From Deltaproteobacteria bacterium HGW-Deltaproteobacteria-18 (GTDB taxonomy: Bacteria > Desulfobacterota > Desulfovibrionia > Desulfovibrionales > Desulfomicrobiaceae): a stretch of 64,000 bases of DNA. Where the stretch lies: the NCBI GenBank assembly GCA_002841885.1, contig PHBE01000003.1, positions 62,001 through 126,000 of the forward strand. The letters are read 5' to 3'. The translations under genes and the position numbers were made by a program. The stretch's first letter is position 1. Every line of letters starts with the position of its first letter. Below are positions 1 to 7,851 of the stretch, piece after piece. The notes under the pieces are model-generated. The model saw nothing but the letters and a program-made list of their open reading frames with translations. It was not told the origin of the DNA and ran no database searches.

Positions 1-1009
1 TAGGCAGGATGATGACGCCGATGATGGCCAGGAAGCCGCCTATGGGGCCCATCAGGGTCGTGGCGACCTGGTCGACGACTGCGGCAGGGCCGCCGCTGGC
101 CAGGGTGGCCTGCAGGGCTTCGGGGGTCTGGTAGAAGGTCATGCCGAGTGTTGCCCAGACCAGCGCGATGATGCCCTCGCCGATCATGGCGCCGTAGAAG
201 ATCGGGCGTCCGCATTTTTCATCCGGGATGCAGCGCGCCATCATGGGCGACTGCGTGGCGTGGAAGCCGGAGATGGCGCCGCAGGCGATGGTGATGAACA
301 TCAGCGGCCACATGGGCAGGCCTTTGGGATGCACGTTGGCCAGGCCGACTCCGTTGGGGAAGAAGGTGTAGCCGTCGACGATGAGCATGGTCGAGAGGCC
401 GAAGGCCATGATCAGCAGACATGCCGTGAAGAGCGGGTAGAGGCGGCCGATGATCTTGTCCACGGGCAGGATGGTGGCCAGGAAGTAGTAGGCGAAGATG
501 ATGCCGGTCCAGATGACCACGGCCGTGTTTTTGTCCACGTCGAAGCCAATCTTGTTGGCCAGGAGCTTGGCGGGTCCGAGAATGAAGACCACGCCGACCA
601 GCAGCAGGAGCACGATGGAGAAGACATTCATGAACTGCTTGGCGAACTTGCCGAGGTTGTAGCCCACGGCGTCGGGGATGGACTTGCCGTCATAGCGGAC
701 GGACATCATGCCCGAGAAGTAGTCGTGCACCGCGCCGGCGAAGATGCTGCCAAGAACGATCCAGACCAGTGCCGCCGGGCCGTAAAGGGCGCCGAGAATG
801 GGGCCGAAGATGGGGCCGAGGCCCGCGATGTTCAGCAGCTGCACCATGTAGATGGTCTTGGGGTTCATCTTGACGTAGTCGACGCCGTCCTCCAGACGGC
901 AGGCCGGGGTGGCCCGACAGGTGTCGACGCCGAAACTGGATTCGACGATCTTGCCGTAAACGAAATAGCCGGTAATGAGTGCCGCGACGGCAAAAAAGAA
1001 GTAAAACAA
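1..1009 (-). CDS. cstA: CstA/BtsT-family peptide or pyruvate transporter, C-terminus beyond window
   Basis: Inner-membrane transporter of the carbon-starvation CstA family; members import peptides or pyruvate. About 336 residues are visible before the window edge, so the C-terminal part is missing. The first codon is TTG at 1009-1007, giving LFYFFFAVAALITGYFVYGK, the usual N-terminus of short CstA proteins in sulfate reducers. An AGGAGGG SD lies four bases upstream. Conserved stretches are LLNIAGLGPIFGPILGALYG, AGAVHDYFSGM and FITIACGAISGFHATQSP, with several membrane helices. It lies 244 bp downstream of a LytS/LytR-type pair, matching the E. coli BtsSR-btsT arrangement. Substrate is not decided by sequence. 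Confidence 0.88.
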   Translation of the reverse strand, partial: MFYFFFAVAALITGYFVYGKIVESSFGVDTCRATPACRLEDGVDYVKMNPKTIYMVQLLNIAGLGPIFGPILGALYGPAALVWIVLGSIFAGAVHDYFSGMMSVRYDGKSIPDAVGYNLGKFAKQFMNVFSIVLLLLVGVVFILGPAKLLANKIGFDVDKNTAVVIWTGIIFAYYFLATILPVDKIIGRLYPLFTACLLIMAFGLSTMLIVDGYTFFPNGVGLANVHPKGLPMWPLMFITIACGAISGFHATQSPMMARCIPDEKCGRPIFYGAMIGEGIIALVWATLGMTFYQTPEALQATLASGGPAAVVDQVATTLMGPIGGFLAIIGVIILP

Positions 1010-1253
1010 GTCTCCCTCCTTGGAAAAAAGTTGGTTGCGCCAAATCTCTTCAAATCAACGTCTGGTCATGCTGTCATGACCGGGACGGCTTGCCGGGTCG
1101 AACTCGGCGGATATTTCGCGCTTTAGGACAAGACAGGGGAGGGGACAACGAAACATGTTTCAAATGTCTTTTTGAGCGCCTGAATTGCGCGAGAGGAGAG
1201 CCGAAACGTCTGGCGAGCGATGGGACTCAGAGGGGCCTGCGAAGAACAGGGGG
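1010..1253 (-). promoter_or_regulatory. Leader/promoter region of the cstA-like gene
   Basis: Gene-free 244 bp between the sensor-kinase stop and the transporter start. It holds a perfect 12-bp palindrome GAAACATGTTTC at 1150-1161 and the SD at 1014-1020. By analogy with btsT, the response regulator may act here, but I could not identify a LytTR-type direct repeat or a confident -35/-10 pair. Confidence 0.35.
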
Positions 1254-2960
1254 CTAGACCCGGGCCGGCATGGGCAGCATGAAGTCGATGCAGGTGCCCT
1301 GGCCGGGCGCGCTGATGACCTGCGGGAGATAGGACGGGCCAAAGATCTGCTCCAGTCGCTGGAAGCAGTTGCGCACGCCGATCCCGCCGGAACGGGAATC
1401 AAGTCTGGTTTTGGCGAAGAGCCGGTCCACCTGGGTCTGGTTCATGCCGACCCCGTCATCCTTGACCTCAACATGCAGGCATGGGCCTTCCTTGCGCACC
1501 TGCACGCGGATCTCGCCGCCGTTTTCATGGGCCAGAATGCCGTGGCGCACGCTGTTTTCGACCAGGGGCTGGATGATCAGCGGCGGAATGGGCCAGGATT
1601 CGCATCCTTCCTGCACGTCGAAGTCGACCCGGATGCGTTCACCGAAGCGGGCCTGTTCGATGGCCAGATAACAGCGGATCTGATCCAGCTCTTCGGACAG
1701 GGGCACGAACCCCCGGCTCGCCTCCAGGCTTTTGCGCAGATAGCTGGAGAGGTCCTGCAGCAGGCTGCGGGCCTTTTCGGGACTGGTGCGGCAAAAGGAG
1801 GTGATGGTGTTCAGGGAGTTGAACAGGAAGTGCGGGTTGATCTGGGCCTGCAGGCGCCGGATCTCGGCATGGGCGAGCATGCGCTCGGTGATCTGGATGT
1901 TTTCAAGTTCGAGCTGTGTGGAAAAGAGGTTGCCAAGCCCCTTGCCGAGTTCGAAGAGCAGCAGGTCGAGGGATTTGTTGGCAGTGCCGTAGAACTTGAG
2001 CGTGCCGGCCACGTTTCCGCCCTTGGTCAGGGGGACGATGATGGCCGAGGCAAACGGGCAGTTCGGGTGTCCGCAGCCGATGCCCTCCTTTGCGCTCAGA
2101 AACATGGGCTGCCCGGTCTCGATCACGGTCCGGGTGGCCTCGGTGACGATGGGGCGTCCGGCCAGGTGGTGGTCATCGCCGACGCCGATGTGGGCCAGGA
2201 CGTTGGTTTCGTCGGTGATGGCCACGGCACCGACCGTGACCCTGCTGTGGATGATGCGTGCCGTGGCCAGGGCGCTCTCGGGGGTCAGGCCGGAGCGCAG
2301 GTGGCTGACCGTGGAGTTGGCGATGTCCAGGATTTCCTGTGCCTGGACCGAATCCTGCCTGGCCCGGTAACGGAAGACCACGTTGATGACCTGCACGAAG
2401 GTGGCCGCGCCCAGGGTGTTCAGGATGATCATGGGCGCGGCGATGATGCGCACCAGTTCCACGGCTTCGGCAAATGAGTGGGACAGGGCCAGAACCATGC
2501 CCATGTGCAGCGTCTCTCCGCCAAAGGCCAGTCCGGCCGCCCAGCGCCAGTCCACGCTGCGCTCCTTGAGGTACAGGGTCAGCAGTCCGGCGGCCGCGCC
2601 TTCGATCATGGTTGCCATGCCGCAGGGCACGGCGCTGAAGCCGCCGATGTCGATAAGGATGCGATGCCCTCCGGCGATCAGACCCGAAGCGATGCCGACC
2701 ACGGGGCCGCCGAAGAGACCTCCCGTGATCACGGCCATGGCCCGAAGGTTGGCCACGGATTGTGAGACAAGGTTGCCCCCGTAGGTGCCCAGGATTCCGG
2801 CCGCGCCGAAGAAGAGGATCTGCAGCAGCGTCGAGCGCCACGATGGGCCTTGGCGCAGGCGCATCTTGTGGATGGGGGTGATGGTCAGGAGCAGGAAGGC
2901 TCCGGCCACGATGAGCCCGAGACGTTCGGCCAGGGCCAGGATGAGGGCGTCGGAATTCAT
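1254..2960 (-). CDS. LytS/BtsS-type sensor histidine kinase
   Basis: Membrane sensor kinase of 568 residues in the LytS family. The first ~190 residues hold the multi-helix 5TMR-LYT sensor region. A GAF-like segment follows at about 215-345. The histidine-kinase core carries QINPHFLFNSLNTI, where the His is the expected phosphorylation site. The ATPase lobe has QPLVENSVRHGI and DDGVGMN. It is the second gene of a two-gene unit, starting 9 bp after the response regulator stop, with a short AGGAT SD. In the family such kinases sense extracellular pyruvate or nutrient state and activate a CstA/BtsT transporter, which is the next gene downstream. The ligand here is inferred. Confidence 0.92.
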   Translation of the reverse strand: MNSDALILALAERLGLIVAGAFLLLTITPIHKMRLRQGPSWRSTLLQILFFGAAGILGTYGGNLVSQSVANLRAMAVITGGLFGGPVVGIASGLIAGGHRILIDIGGFSAVPCGMATMIEGAAAGLLTLYLKERSVDWRWAAGLAFGGETLHMGMVLALSHSFAEAVELVRIIAAPMIILNTLGAATFVQVINVVFRYRARQDSVQAQEILDIANSTVSHLRSGLTPESALATARIIHSRVTVGAVAITDETNVLAHIGVGDDHHLAGRPIVTEATRTVIETGQPMFLSAKEGIGCGHPNCPFASAIIVPLTKGGNVAGTLKFYGTANKSLDLLLFELGKGLGNLFSTQLELENIQITERMLAHAEIRRLQAQINPHFLFNSLNTITSFCRTSPEKARSLLQDLSSYLRKSLEASRGFVPLSEELDQIRCYLAIEQARFGERIRVDFDVQEGCESWPIPPLIIQPLVENSVRHGILAHENGGEIRVQVRKEGPCLHVEVKDDGVGMNQTQVDRLFAKTRLDSRSGGIGVRNCFQRLEQIFGPSYLPQVISAPGQGTCIDFMLPMPARV

Positions 2961-2969
2961 GGCTATCCT

Positions 2970-3755
2970 CTACGCAAGGCCGAGCTGGTCGCGAAAATCG
3001 CGGACCCTGGCCTTGCTGACGGTGATTTCGGTGGTCGCGTGATCGCGCATGGTCAAAAGATACTTGCCGTTGAACCAGGGCGCAAAATCCCTGACCTGCG
3101 TCAGATTGACCAGCTCCCCGCGGTTGGCGCGAAAGAAGGACAGGGCGGCGAGTTTTTCCTCCAGGCGGTCCAGGGTGCCGGGACCGTGGTGGACATAGCT
3201 CGTGTCACGCGTGTGGACAAACATGCGGCGCCCCTCGGTGCGAATGAGGACCACATCGGCGTGTTCCAGCAGCAGCACGCGCCCCCGGTGCTCCACGGAA
3301 ATGCGCACCAGCGGCTGGCCGAGGCCCATGCCTTTGAGCAGTTCCTGCAGCTGCGGCTGCGCGGCGAGACCCGTGTCCTTGAGGCGCAGCTGGCTGCGCA
3401 GCCGCCCCAGGCAATTGGCCAGGCGCTCGCGGGAGACGGGCTTGAGCAGATAGTCCACCGCGTTTTCCTCGAAGGCGCGGATGGCATACTGGTCGTAGGC
3501 CGTGGCAAAGACGAAGAGCGGCGGCTCGGGGCATCTGAACGCCCGCTCCAGAACATGGAAGCCGGTCGCGCCGGGCATCTGGATGTCCTGGAAAACCACT
3601 TCGGGACGCAGGCGCACGATTTCTTCCATGGCCTGCGATGCGGACATGGCCGTGCCCACGATCCGCACATCCTCAAAACCGGACAAAAGATAGGACAGCT
3701 CGTCCAGGGCGGGCAGTTCGTCATCTACCAGGAGGCATCGGATAGGAGGTGTCAT
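2970..3755 (-). CDS. LytR/BtsR-type (LytTR) response regulator
   Basis: DNA-binding response regulator of 261 residues from the ATG at 3755, preceded by GAGAG. A longer open frame upstream is non-conserved and was not used. The N-terminal receiver has the acidic pair in LLVDDE and the phosphoacceptor Asp57 in FQDIQMPG; YLLKPVSRERL supplies the switch Lys. The C-terminal ~100 residues are a LytTR domain, with the motif FFRANRGELVNL followed by FAPWFNGKYLL. It is transcribed first, followed by the kinase and then the transporter, so it likely controls the latter. This pair is orthologous in layout to BtsR/BtsS. Confidence 0.92.
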   Translation of the reverse strand: MTPPIRCLLVDDELPALDELSYLLSGFEDVRIVGTAMSASQAMEEIVRLRPEVVFQDIQMPGATGFHVLERAFRCPEPPLFVFATAYDQYAIRAFEENAVDYLLKPVSRERLANCLGRLRSQLRLKDTGLAAQPQLQELLKGMGLGQPLVRISVEHRGRVLLLEHADVVLIRTEGRRMFVHTRDTSYVHHGPGTLDRLEEKLAALSFFRANRGELVNLTQVRDFAPWFNGKYLLTMRDHATTEITVSKARVRDFRDQLGLA

Positions 3756-3883
3756 GGAGTCTCTCAAGGTGTTTGCCGCGCCTTTATCAGAATCGGACGC
3801 AAAACGCATCAATGGCGTAACTCTCTGTTTTGAATTGAGATACTGTCGAGATTGATGTCCGTCCTGTTCTGCGGCAGAAATAA

Positions 3884-3912
3884 TTGACCCATGCGGGATA
3901 GCGCTCCACAAT
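3884..3912 (+). promoter_or_regulatory. Candidate promoter for crcB
   Basis: TTGACC at 3884-3889, a 17-bp spacer, then CACAAT at 3907-3912. It would give a leader of about 155 nt before crcB. The divergent lytR start is at 3755, so the 318 bp between the two genes serves both. No fluoride-riboswitch signature (GGNGATGG near the 5' end, CTGATG near the 3' end) is visible in the leader, and no other feature stands out there. Confidence 0.35.
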
Positions 3913-4073
3913 CATGCGCGGCTTTGGTAAGCGGAGTCTTCGCCGTGCCGAATCCTTTCGTCCCGAAGCAGCCGAGGCTTTATTAGAGGGAGGCTGTATG
4001 GCGTCTTGGCTTGTGCGTGCCTGCGACCCCGGGCTCGTCGCTGCGGACAGCGAATCAACCGCGAGGAAAACTC

Positions 4074-4448
4074 ATGTCGAAAATTGCCTTGATCGCCCTG
4101 GCCGGGGCGTTTGGAACGCTGTGCCGCTACTGGCTCTCGGGCCTGGTCTACGATGTCATGGGGCGGGACTTTCCCTGGGGTACATGGGCGGTGAATATCA
4201 CGGGCTGCTTTCTTTTCGGGCTGGTCTGGATCCTGGCCGAAGAACGGGGACTGTTGTCGGCACAGGCCCGCATTCTGATCCTCACCGGCTTCATGGGCGC
4301 GTTTACGACCTTTTCGACCTTCATCTTCGAGAGCGGCGGCATACTCAACGACGGGCAGTGGCTCAAGCTGGCCCTTAATCTGGCAGGCCAGAATCTGGTG
4401 GGTTTCGCGGCCCTCTACCTGGGCACGGGGCTGGGCAGGATCGTTTAG
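4074..4448 (+). CDS. crcB: CrcB/Fluc fluoride ion channel
   Basis: Small four-helix membrane protein of 124 residues that exports fluoride as a dual-topology dimer. Family signatures are GAFGTLCRYW near the N-terminus, WGTWAVNITGCFLFG, and GFMGAFTTFSTF, which contains the Phe/Ser/Thr residues lining the pore. The start at 4074 (MSKIALIALAG) is preceded by GAGG; an upstream in-frame start gives a non-conserved tail. It stands alone on the plus strand between minus-strand operons. The usual fluoride riboswitch is not apparent. Confidence 0.94.
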   Translation: MSKIALIALAGAFGTLCRYWLSGLVYDVMGRDFPWGTWAVNITGCFLFGLVWILAEERGLLSAQARILILTGFMGAFTTFSTFIFESGGILNDGQWLKLALNLAGQNLVGFAALYLGTGLGRIV

Positions 4449-4470
4449 CGGCGCAACCTGCGCATGCATG

Positions 4471-4498
4471 AAAAAAACCCTCGCAGCGGGCGAGGGTT
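4471..4498 (-). terminator. Rho-independent terminator of the heme/rpe operon
   Basis: Nine-bp stem AACCCTCGC/GCGAGGGTT with a 5-nt loop, followed on the minus strand by seven T. It lies 30 bp past the rpe stop and just beyond the convergent crcB stop, so it may help end both transcripts. Confidence 0.85.
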
Positions 4499-4527
4499 GG
4501 TCAAAACAAAGGAACGGCGCGGGCCGT

Positions 4528-5193
4528 CTATTTCGCGTGCACGGCATCCTGAAATGCCCTGTGCCGCTCGGCATACGGGGGAAAGCCGAAGAACGCCGAG
4601 CCGGAGACCAGGACATCGGCTCCAAGGTCAAAGAGTTCCTTGGCGTTGTCCAGGGTTACGCCCCCATCGACCTGAATCAGGGTCTGTAGCCCGCGTGAGC
4701 GGATCATGCCTGACAGGGCCGCGATCTTGTCCTTGCTGAAGGGGATGAAGGACTGGCCGCCGAAACCCGGGTTCACGCTCATGATGAGCACCATGTCCAG
4801 CTGGGGAAGCAGATACTCGACGACACCCAGCGGCGTGGCCGGGTTGAGCGACAGCCCTGCCTGCATGCCCGCCTCGCGGATGACGCTGAGCGTGCGCTCC
4901 AGATGCAGGGTGCTTTCGGCGTGAATGCACAGCAGGTCGGCGCCCGCGTCGGCGAATTCCGAGATGTAGCGCTCGGGGCGTTCGATCATGAGATGCACGT
5001 CGAAGAAGAGCTTTGAGGTCTTGCGCAGGCGCTTGATGACCGGAGGGCCGAAGGTGATGTTCGGAACGAAGGCCCCGTCCATGACATCCCAGTGCACCCA
5101 TTTGAGGCCGGCCTCTTCAAGGGCGGCCAGTTCGGAGCGCAGCGCGCCGAAGTCCGAGGACAAAAGGGACGGTGAGAGGATGAATTCGCGCAT
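4528..5193 (-). CDS. rpe: Ribulose-phosphate 3-epimerase
   Basis: Cytosolic TIM-barrel enzyme of the pentose phosphate pathway interconverting ribulose 5-phosphate and xylulose 5-phosphate; 221 residues. Family motifs are LSPSLLSSDF, HWDVMDGAFVPNITFGP, DVHLMIERPERYI and VNPGFGGQSFIP. The ATG at 5193 overlaps the TGA of the upstream siroheme decarboxylase gene (TGATG), with GGGAGG as SD, so translation is probably coupled. An ATG one codon earlier is also possible. It is the last gene of the heme operon; a terminator follows. Confidence 0.95.
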   Translation of the reverse strand: MREFILSPSLLSSDFGALRSELAALEEAGLKWVHWDVMDGAFVPNITFGPPVIKRLRKTSKLFFDVHLMIERPERYISEFADAGADLLCIHAESTLHLERTLSVIREAGMQAGLSLNPATPLGVVEYLLPQLDMVLIMSVNPGFGGQSFIPFSKDKIAALSGMIRSRGLQTLIQVDGGVTLDNAKELFDLGADVLVSGSAFFGFPPYAERHRAFQDAVHAK

Positions 5194-5651
5194 CATTCCT
5201 CCCGGTCGCCCATCTTGAAGTCGACCTGGATCTTGTACATCTTGGTCGCGGGCAGGTTCAGGATGGAAATGCCTGTCTTGCGGGTGATTCCGGCCAGGGT
5301 CTCCTGCACGTCTTCCCAGGAGGGGCCGATGAATGTGAACCAGATGTTCTGGCGATGGGCCCGCAGGTAGTTGTGCGTCACGCCGGGGAGCGTGTTCACC
5401 TCGGCGATGAATTCGTCCAGTTTGTCTTCCGGCACGGCCGCAGAGCACAGGGTCGAATGCCAGCCCAGCTTTTTGGACTGGAAATTGGCCCCGATGCGGC
5501 GGATCACGCCTTTTTCCGTCAGCGCCCGCACGCGTGCCAGGGTCTCGGCTTCGGTCAGGCCGACCTGGCGCCCGATTTCTTCATAAGGCCTGGCTTCGAG
5601 CGGGAAGCCGGTCTGGATCATGTCCAGGATCTTCTTGTCAAAATCGTCCAT
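5193..5651 (-). CDS. Siroheme decarboxylase subunit (AhbA/AhbB, AsnC/Lrp-like)
   Basis: Cytosolic protein of 152 residues in the AsnC/Lrp-like AhbA/AhbB family. With a partner subunit it decarboxylates siroheme to 12,18-didecarboxysiroheme. The N-terminal helix-turn-helix fold spans about residues 1-60 (DDFDKKILDMIQ, EEIGRQVGL, KGVIRRIGANF). The C-terminal ligand-binding half contains HNYLRAHRQNIWFT with the conserved His residues. Start ATG 5651 has SD GGTGG; an ATG overlapping the ahbD stop, four codons earlier, is the alternative. Only one subunit gene is present in this cluster. I cannot say from sequence alone whether it is AhbA or AhbB. Confidence 0.88.
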   Translation of the reverse strand: MDDFDKKILDMIQTGFPLEARPYEEIGRQVGLTEAETLARVRALTEKGVIRRIGANFQSKKLGWHSTLCSAAVPEDKLDEFIAEVNTLPGVTHNYLRAHRQNIWFTFIGPSWEDVQETLAGITRKTGISILNLPATKMYKIQVDFKMGDREE

Positions 5652-5662
5652 GCTTCCACCCA

Positions 5663-6865
5663 TCAGGCTTTGCGCCGTTCGGCGATTTTGGGGATGTACG
5701 TGCACAGCGGCTCTTCACCCATGTAGTTGTCGTTCATGGAATGGGCCCTGGCGCGGCAACCGCCGCAGACCTTGTGGTATTCGCAGATGCCGCACTTGCC
5801 CTCGTACTCTTCCTGGGTGCGGAACTGTCTGAACTGCTTCGACGAACGCCAGATTTCCGGGAACGGGGTGGTGCGGATGTTGCCGCAATCAAGTTCCAGA
5901 TAGCCGCAGGGCTGGACCTGGCCGACATGGGAGATGAAGCAGAAGCCCGTTCCGCCGAGACAGCCGCGGGTCATGGCGTCGAGGCCGAAGTTTTCAGGCG
6001 TGACCGGCACTCCCTCGGCCTTGGCCCGTTGACGCATGATGCGGTAGTAGTGCGGGGCGCAGGTGGCCTTGAGATGCATGCTCGTGGTCTTGCGGAAATC
6101 GTAGAACCAGTTGAGCACGTCCTCGTATTCCTGTCCCGTGATGACCTCGGCGCCAAGCTGGGCGGCGCGGCCCGTGGGCACCAGCAGGAAGATGTGCCAA
6201 GCCACGGCCCCGATGTGTTCGCACAGGTCGAAGATCTTCTTGAAACTGCTCAGGTTCGCGCGGGTCACTGTGGTGTTGACCTGGAATTCGATGCCGGCAT
6301 CTTTCAGGTACTGGATGCCGCGCATGGAGGCGTCGAACGCGCCCTGCACGCCGCGAAATTCGTCGTGGCTTTGCGCGTCGGGGCCGTCGATGGAGATGGA
6401 ACAGCGCTGCACCCCGGACTCGCGCATCTTTTGCGCGGTTTCCGGGGTGATCAGCGTTCCGTTGGGGGACATGACGCAGCGCAGGCCCTTGTCTGTGGCG
6501 TAACGGATCAGTTCATAGACGTCGGCGCGCATCATGGGATCGCCGCCGGTGAAGATGATGATCGGGTTGCCGACCTGCGGGAAGGTGTCGATGAGCGCCT
6601 TGGCCTCGGCCGTGTCCAGCTCGCCTTCGTAGGGTTCCAGGTGCGCTTCGGCCCGGCAGTGCTTGCAGGCCAGGTTGCAGGAGCGGGTCACTTCCCAGGC
6701 GATGAGCTTGCAGGCCGGGGTGCCGTCGGCCAGGGTCGTGACCATGCCGCCCGGATGTCCGCCGGGCTTCGCGCCGGGATGCCCGCCCGGGTGTCCGCCG
6801 GGATGTCCGGCTTTCGGCCCGTCCAGGCCGGGGGCGCCTGCCGCGTTATGAGGATGTTTCTGCAT
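5663..6865 (-). CDS. ahbD: AhbD heme synthase, radical SAM/SPASM
   Basis: Radical SAM enzyme of 400 residues that oxidatively decarboxylates the propionates of Fe-coproporphyrin III to vinyls, making heme b, the last Ahb step. The radical SAM cluster is C63-N-L-A-C67-K-H-C70. FTGGDPMMR lies downstream. The C-terminal SPASM region has CGICEYHKVCGGC and further Cys for an auxiliary cluster. IAWEVTRSCNLACKHCRAEA matches AhbD rather than AhbC. The ATG at 6865 overlaps the hemB stop (TAATG). The first 40 residues are an unusual Gly/Pro/His tail (see repeat). Confidence 0.9.
   Translation of the reverse strand: MQKHPHNAAGAPGLDGPKAGHPGGHPGGHPGAKPGGHPGGMVTTLADGTPACKLIAWEVTRSCNLACKHCRAEAHLEPYEGELDTAEAKALIDTFPQVGNPIIIFTGGDPMMRADVYELIRYATDKGLRCVMSPNGTLITPETAQKMRESGVQRCSISIDGPDAQSHDEFRGVQGAFDASMRGIQYLKDAGIEFQVNTTVTRANLSSFKKIFDLCEHIGAVAWHIFLLVPTGRAAQLGAEVITGQEYEDVLNWFYDFRKTTSMHLKATCAPHYYRIMRQRAKAEGVPVTPENFGLDAMTRGCLGGTGFCFISHVGQVQPCGYLELDCGNIRTTPFPEIWRSSKQFRQFRTQEEYEGKCGICEYHKVCGGCRARAHSMNDNYMGEEPLCTYIPKIAERRKA
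6746..6808 (-). repeat. HPGG tandem repeat in the AhbD N-terminus
   Basis: Codons 20-40 of ahbD encode a run of four His-Pro-Gly units (GHPGGHPGGHPGAKPGGHPGG, one residue over 20 when read through to residue 40). On DNA this is an imperfect 12-bp tandem repeat. The tail precedes the conserved catalytic part, which begins near residue 41, and so is probably disordered. Its His spacing could bind metal or heme; that is inference. Confidence 0.85.
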
Positions 6866-7842
6866 TATATGTGTCCCGCCTTGAGCAGGTCTTGGGTGAA
6901 GTAGGAGAGAATGAGGTCCGCGCCGGCCCGCTTGAACGCAATGAGGCTTTCGAGCGCCACGGCGGTTTCGTCGATCCAGCCGTTCATGGCCGCCGCCTTG
7001 ATCTGGCTGTATTCCCCGCTGACCTGGTAGGCGGCCACGGGCAGGTCGAAGTTGTCGCGGACCAGGCGGATGATGTCCAGATAGGGCAGGCCCGGCTTGA
7101 CCATGAGGATGTCCGCACCCTCTTCCACGTCGGCGGCGGCTTCGCGCAGGCCCTCACGCCAGTTGGCGGGGTCCATCTGGTAGGTCTTGCGGTCCCCGAA
7201 CTTTGGCGCGCTCTCGGCCGCGTCGCGGAAGGGACCGTAAAAGGCCGAGGAATACTTGACCGCGTAGGACATGATGGGCGTGTTCAGGAACCCCTTTTCA
7301 TCGAGGGCTTCCCGAATGGCCGCCACCCGGCCGTCCATCATGTCCGAGGGCGCGATGATGTCCGCGCCGGCCTCGGCCTGGGCCACGGCCGTGCGGGCCA
7401 GCAGCGCCAGAGTCGGGTCGTTCTGGACCACGCCTTCGGGCGAGACCAGGCCGCAGTGCCCGTGGGAGGTGTACTCGCACAGGCAGGTGTCCGCGACCAC
7501 GATCAGCTCCGGCCAGCGGCTCTTGATGCGGCGGATGGCTTCCTGCACGATGCCGTTTTCAGCGTAGGCCTGGGTGCCGGCCGGATCCTTTTCGACGGGG
7601 ATGCCGAAGAGGATGAGGCTTTTGAGACCGGCATCCACGGCCGGGCCCACTTCGCTCAGGAGCTGGTTCAGACCCAGCTGGAACTGACCGGGCATGGAGC
7701 TGATGGGCTTCCTGAAATCCGGGTCCGATTCGACCACGAAATACGGCTGGATCAGGTCTTCCCGACCCAGCCTGCTCTCCCGCACCATGTCCCGCAGGAC
7801 GCTTTTGGAACGCAGCCTGCGGCCGCGGTGAAAGGTGTTCAT
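6865..7842 (-). CDS. hemB: Porphobilinogen synthase (delta-aminolevulinic acid dehydratase)
   Basis: Condenses two 5-aminolevulinate molecules to porphobilinogen; 325 residues, normal length. The metal site [14 protein letters not shown] has three Cys, so this is a zinc-dependent form rather than a Mg/Asp form. Active-site lysines are in [17 protein letters not shown] and [12 protein letters not shown]. It sits between ahbC and ahbD in the same direction: 9 bp after ahbC, and its TAA overlaps the ahbD ATG. It feeds uroporphyrinogen III, the precursor of the siroheme used by the neighbouring enzymes. Confidence 0.97.
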   Translation of the reverse strand: MNTFHRGRRLRSKSVLRDMVRESRLGREDLIQPYFVVESDPDFRKPISSMPGQFQLGLNQLLSEVGPAVDAGLKSLILFGIPVEKDPAGTQAYAENGIVQEAIRRIKSRWPELIVVADTCLCEYTSHGHCGLVSPEGVVQNDPTLALLARTAVAQAEAGADIIAPSDMMDGRVAAIREALDEKGFLNTPIMSYAVKYSSAFYGPFRDAAESAPKFGDRKTYQMDPANWREGLREAAADVEEGADILMVKPGLPYLDIIRLVRDNFDLPVAAYQVSGEYSQIKAAAMNGWIDETAVALESLIAFKRAGADLILSYFTQDLLKAGHI

Positions 7843-7851
7843 GCCGTCCTC

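Noticed and set aside
260-1126. 288-codon open frame on the plus strand over the CstA-like gene
   Set aside because: The minus-strand frame reads a clear CstA membrane protein from a TTG start, so this is a shadow.
3912-4631. 239-codon minus-strand frame over crcB
   Set aside because: crcB is certain on the plus strand; this frame crosses a terminator and has no conserved features.
6746-6808. Short tandem repeat as a possible CRISPR
   Set aside because: Units are 12 bp, in frame, without spacers, and encode HPGG.
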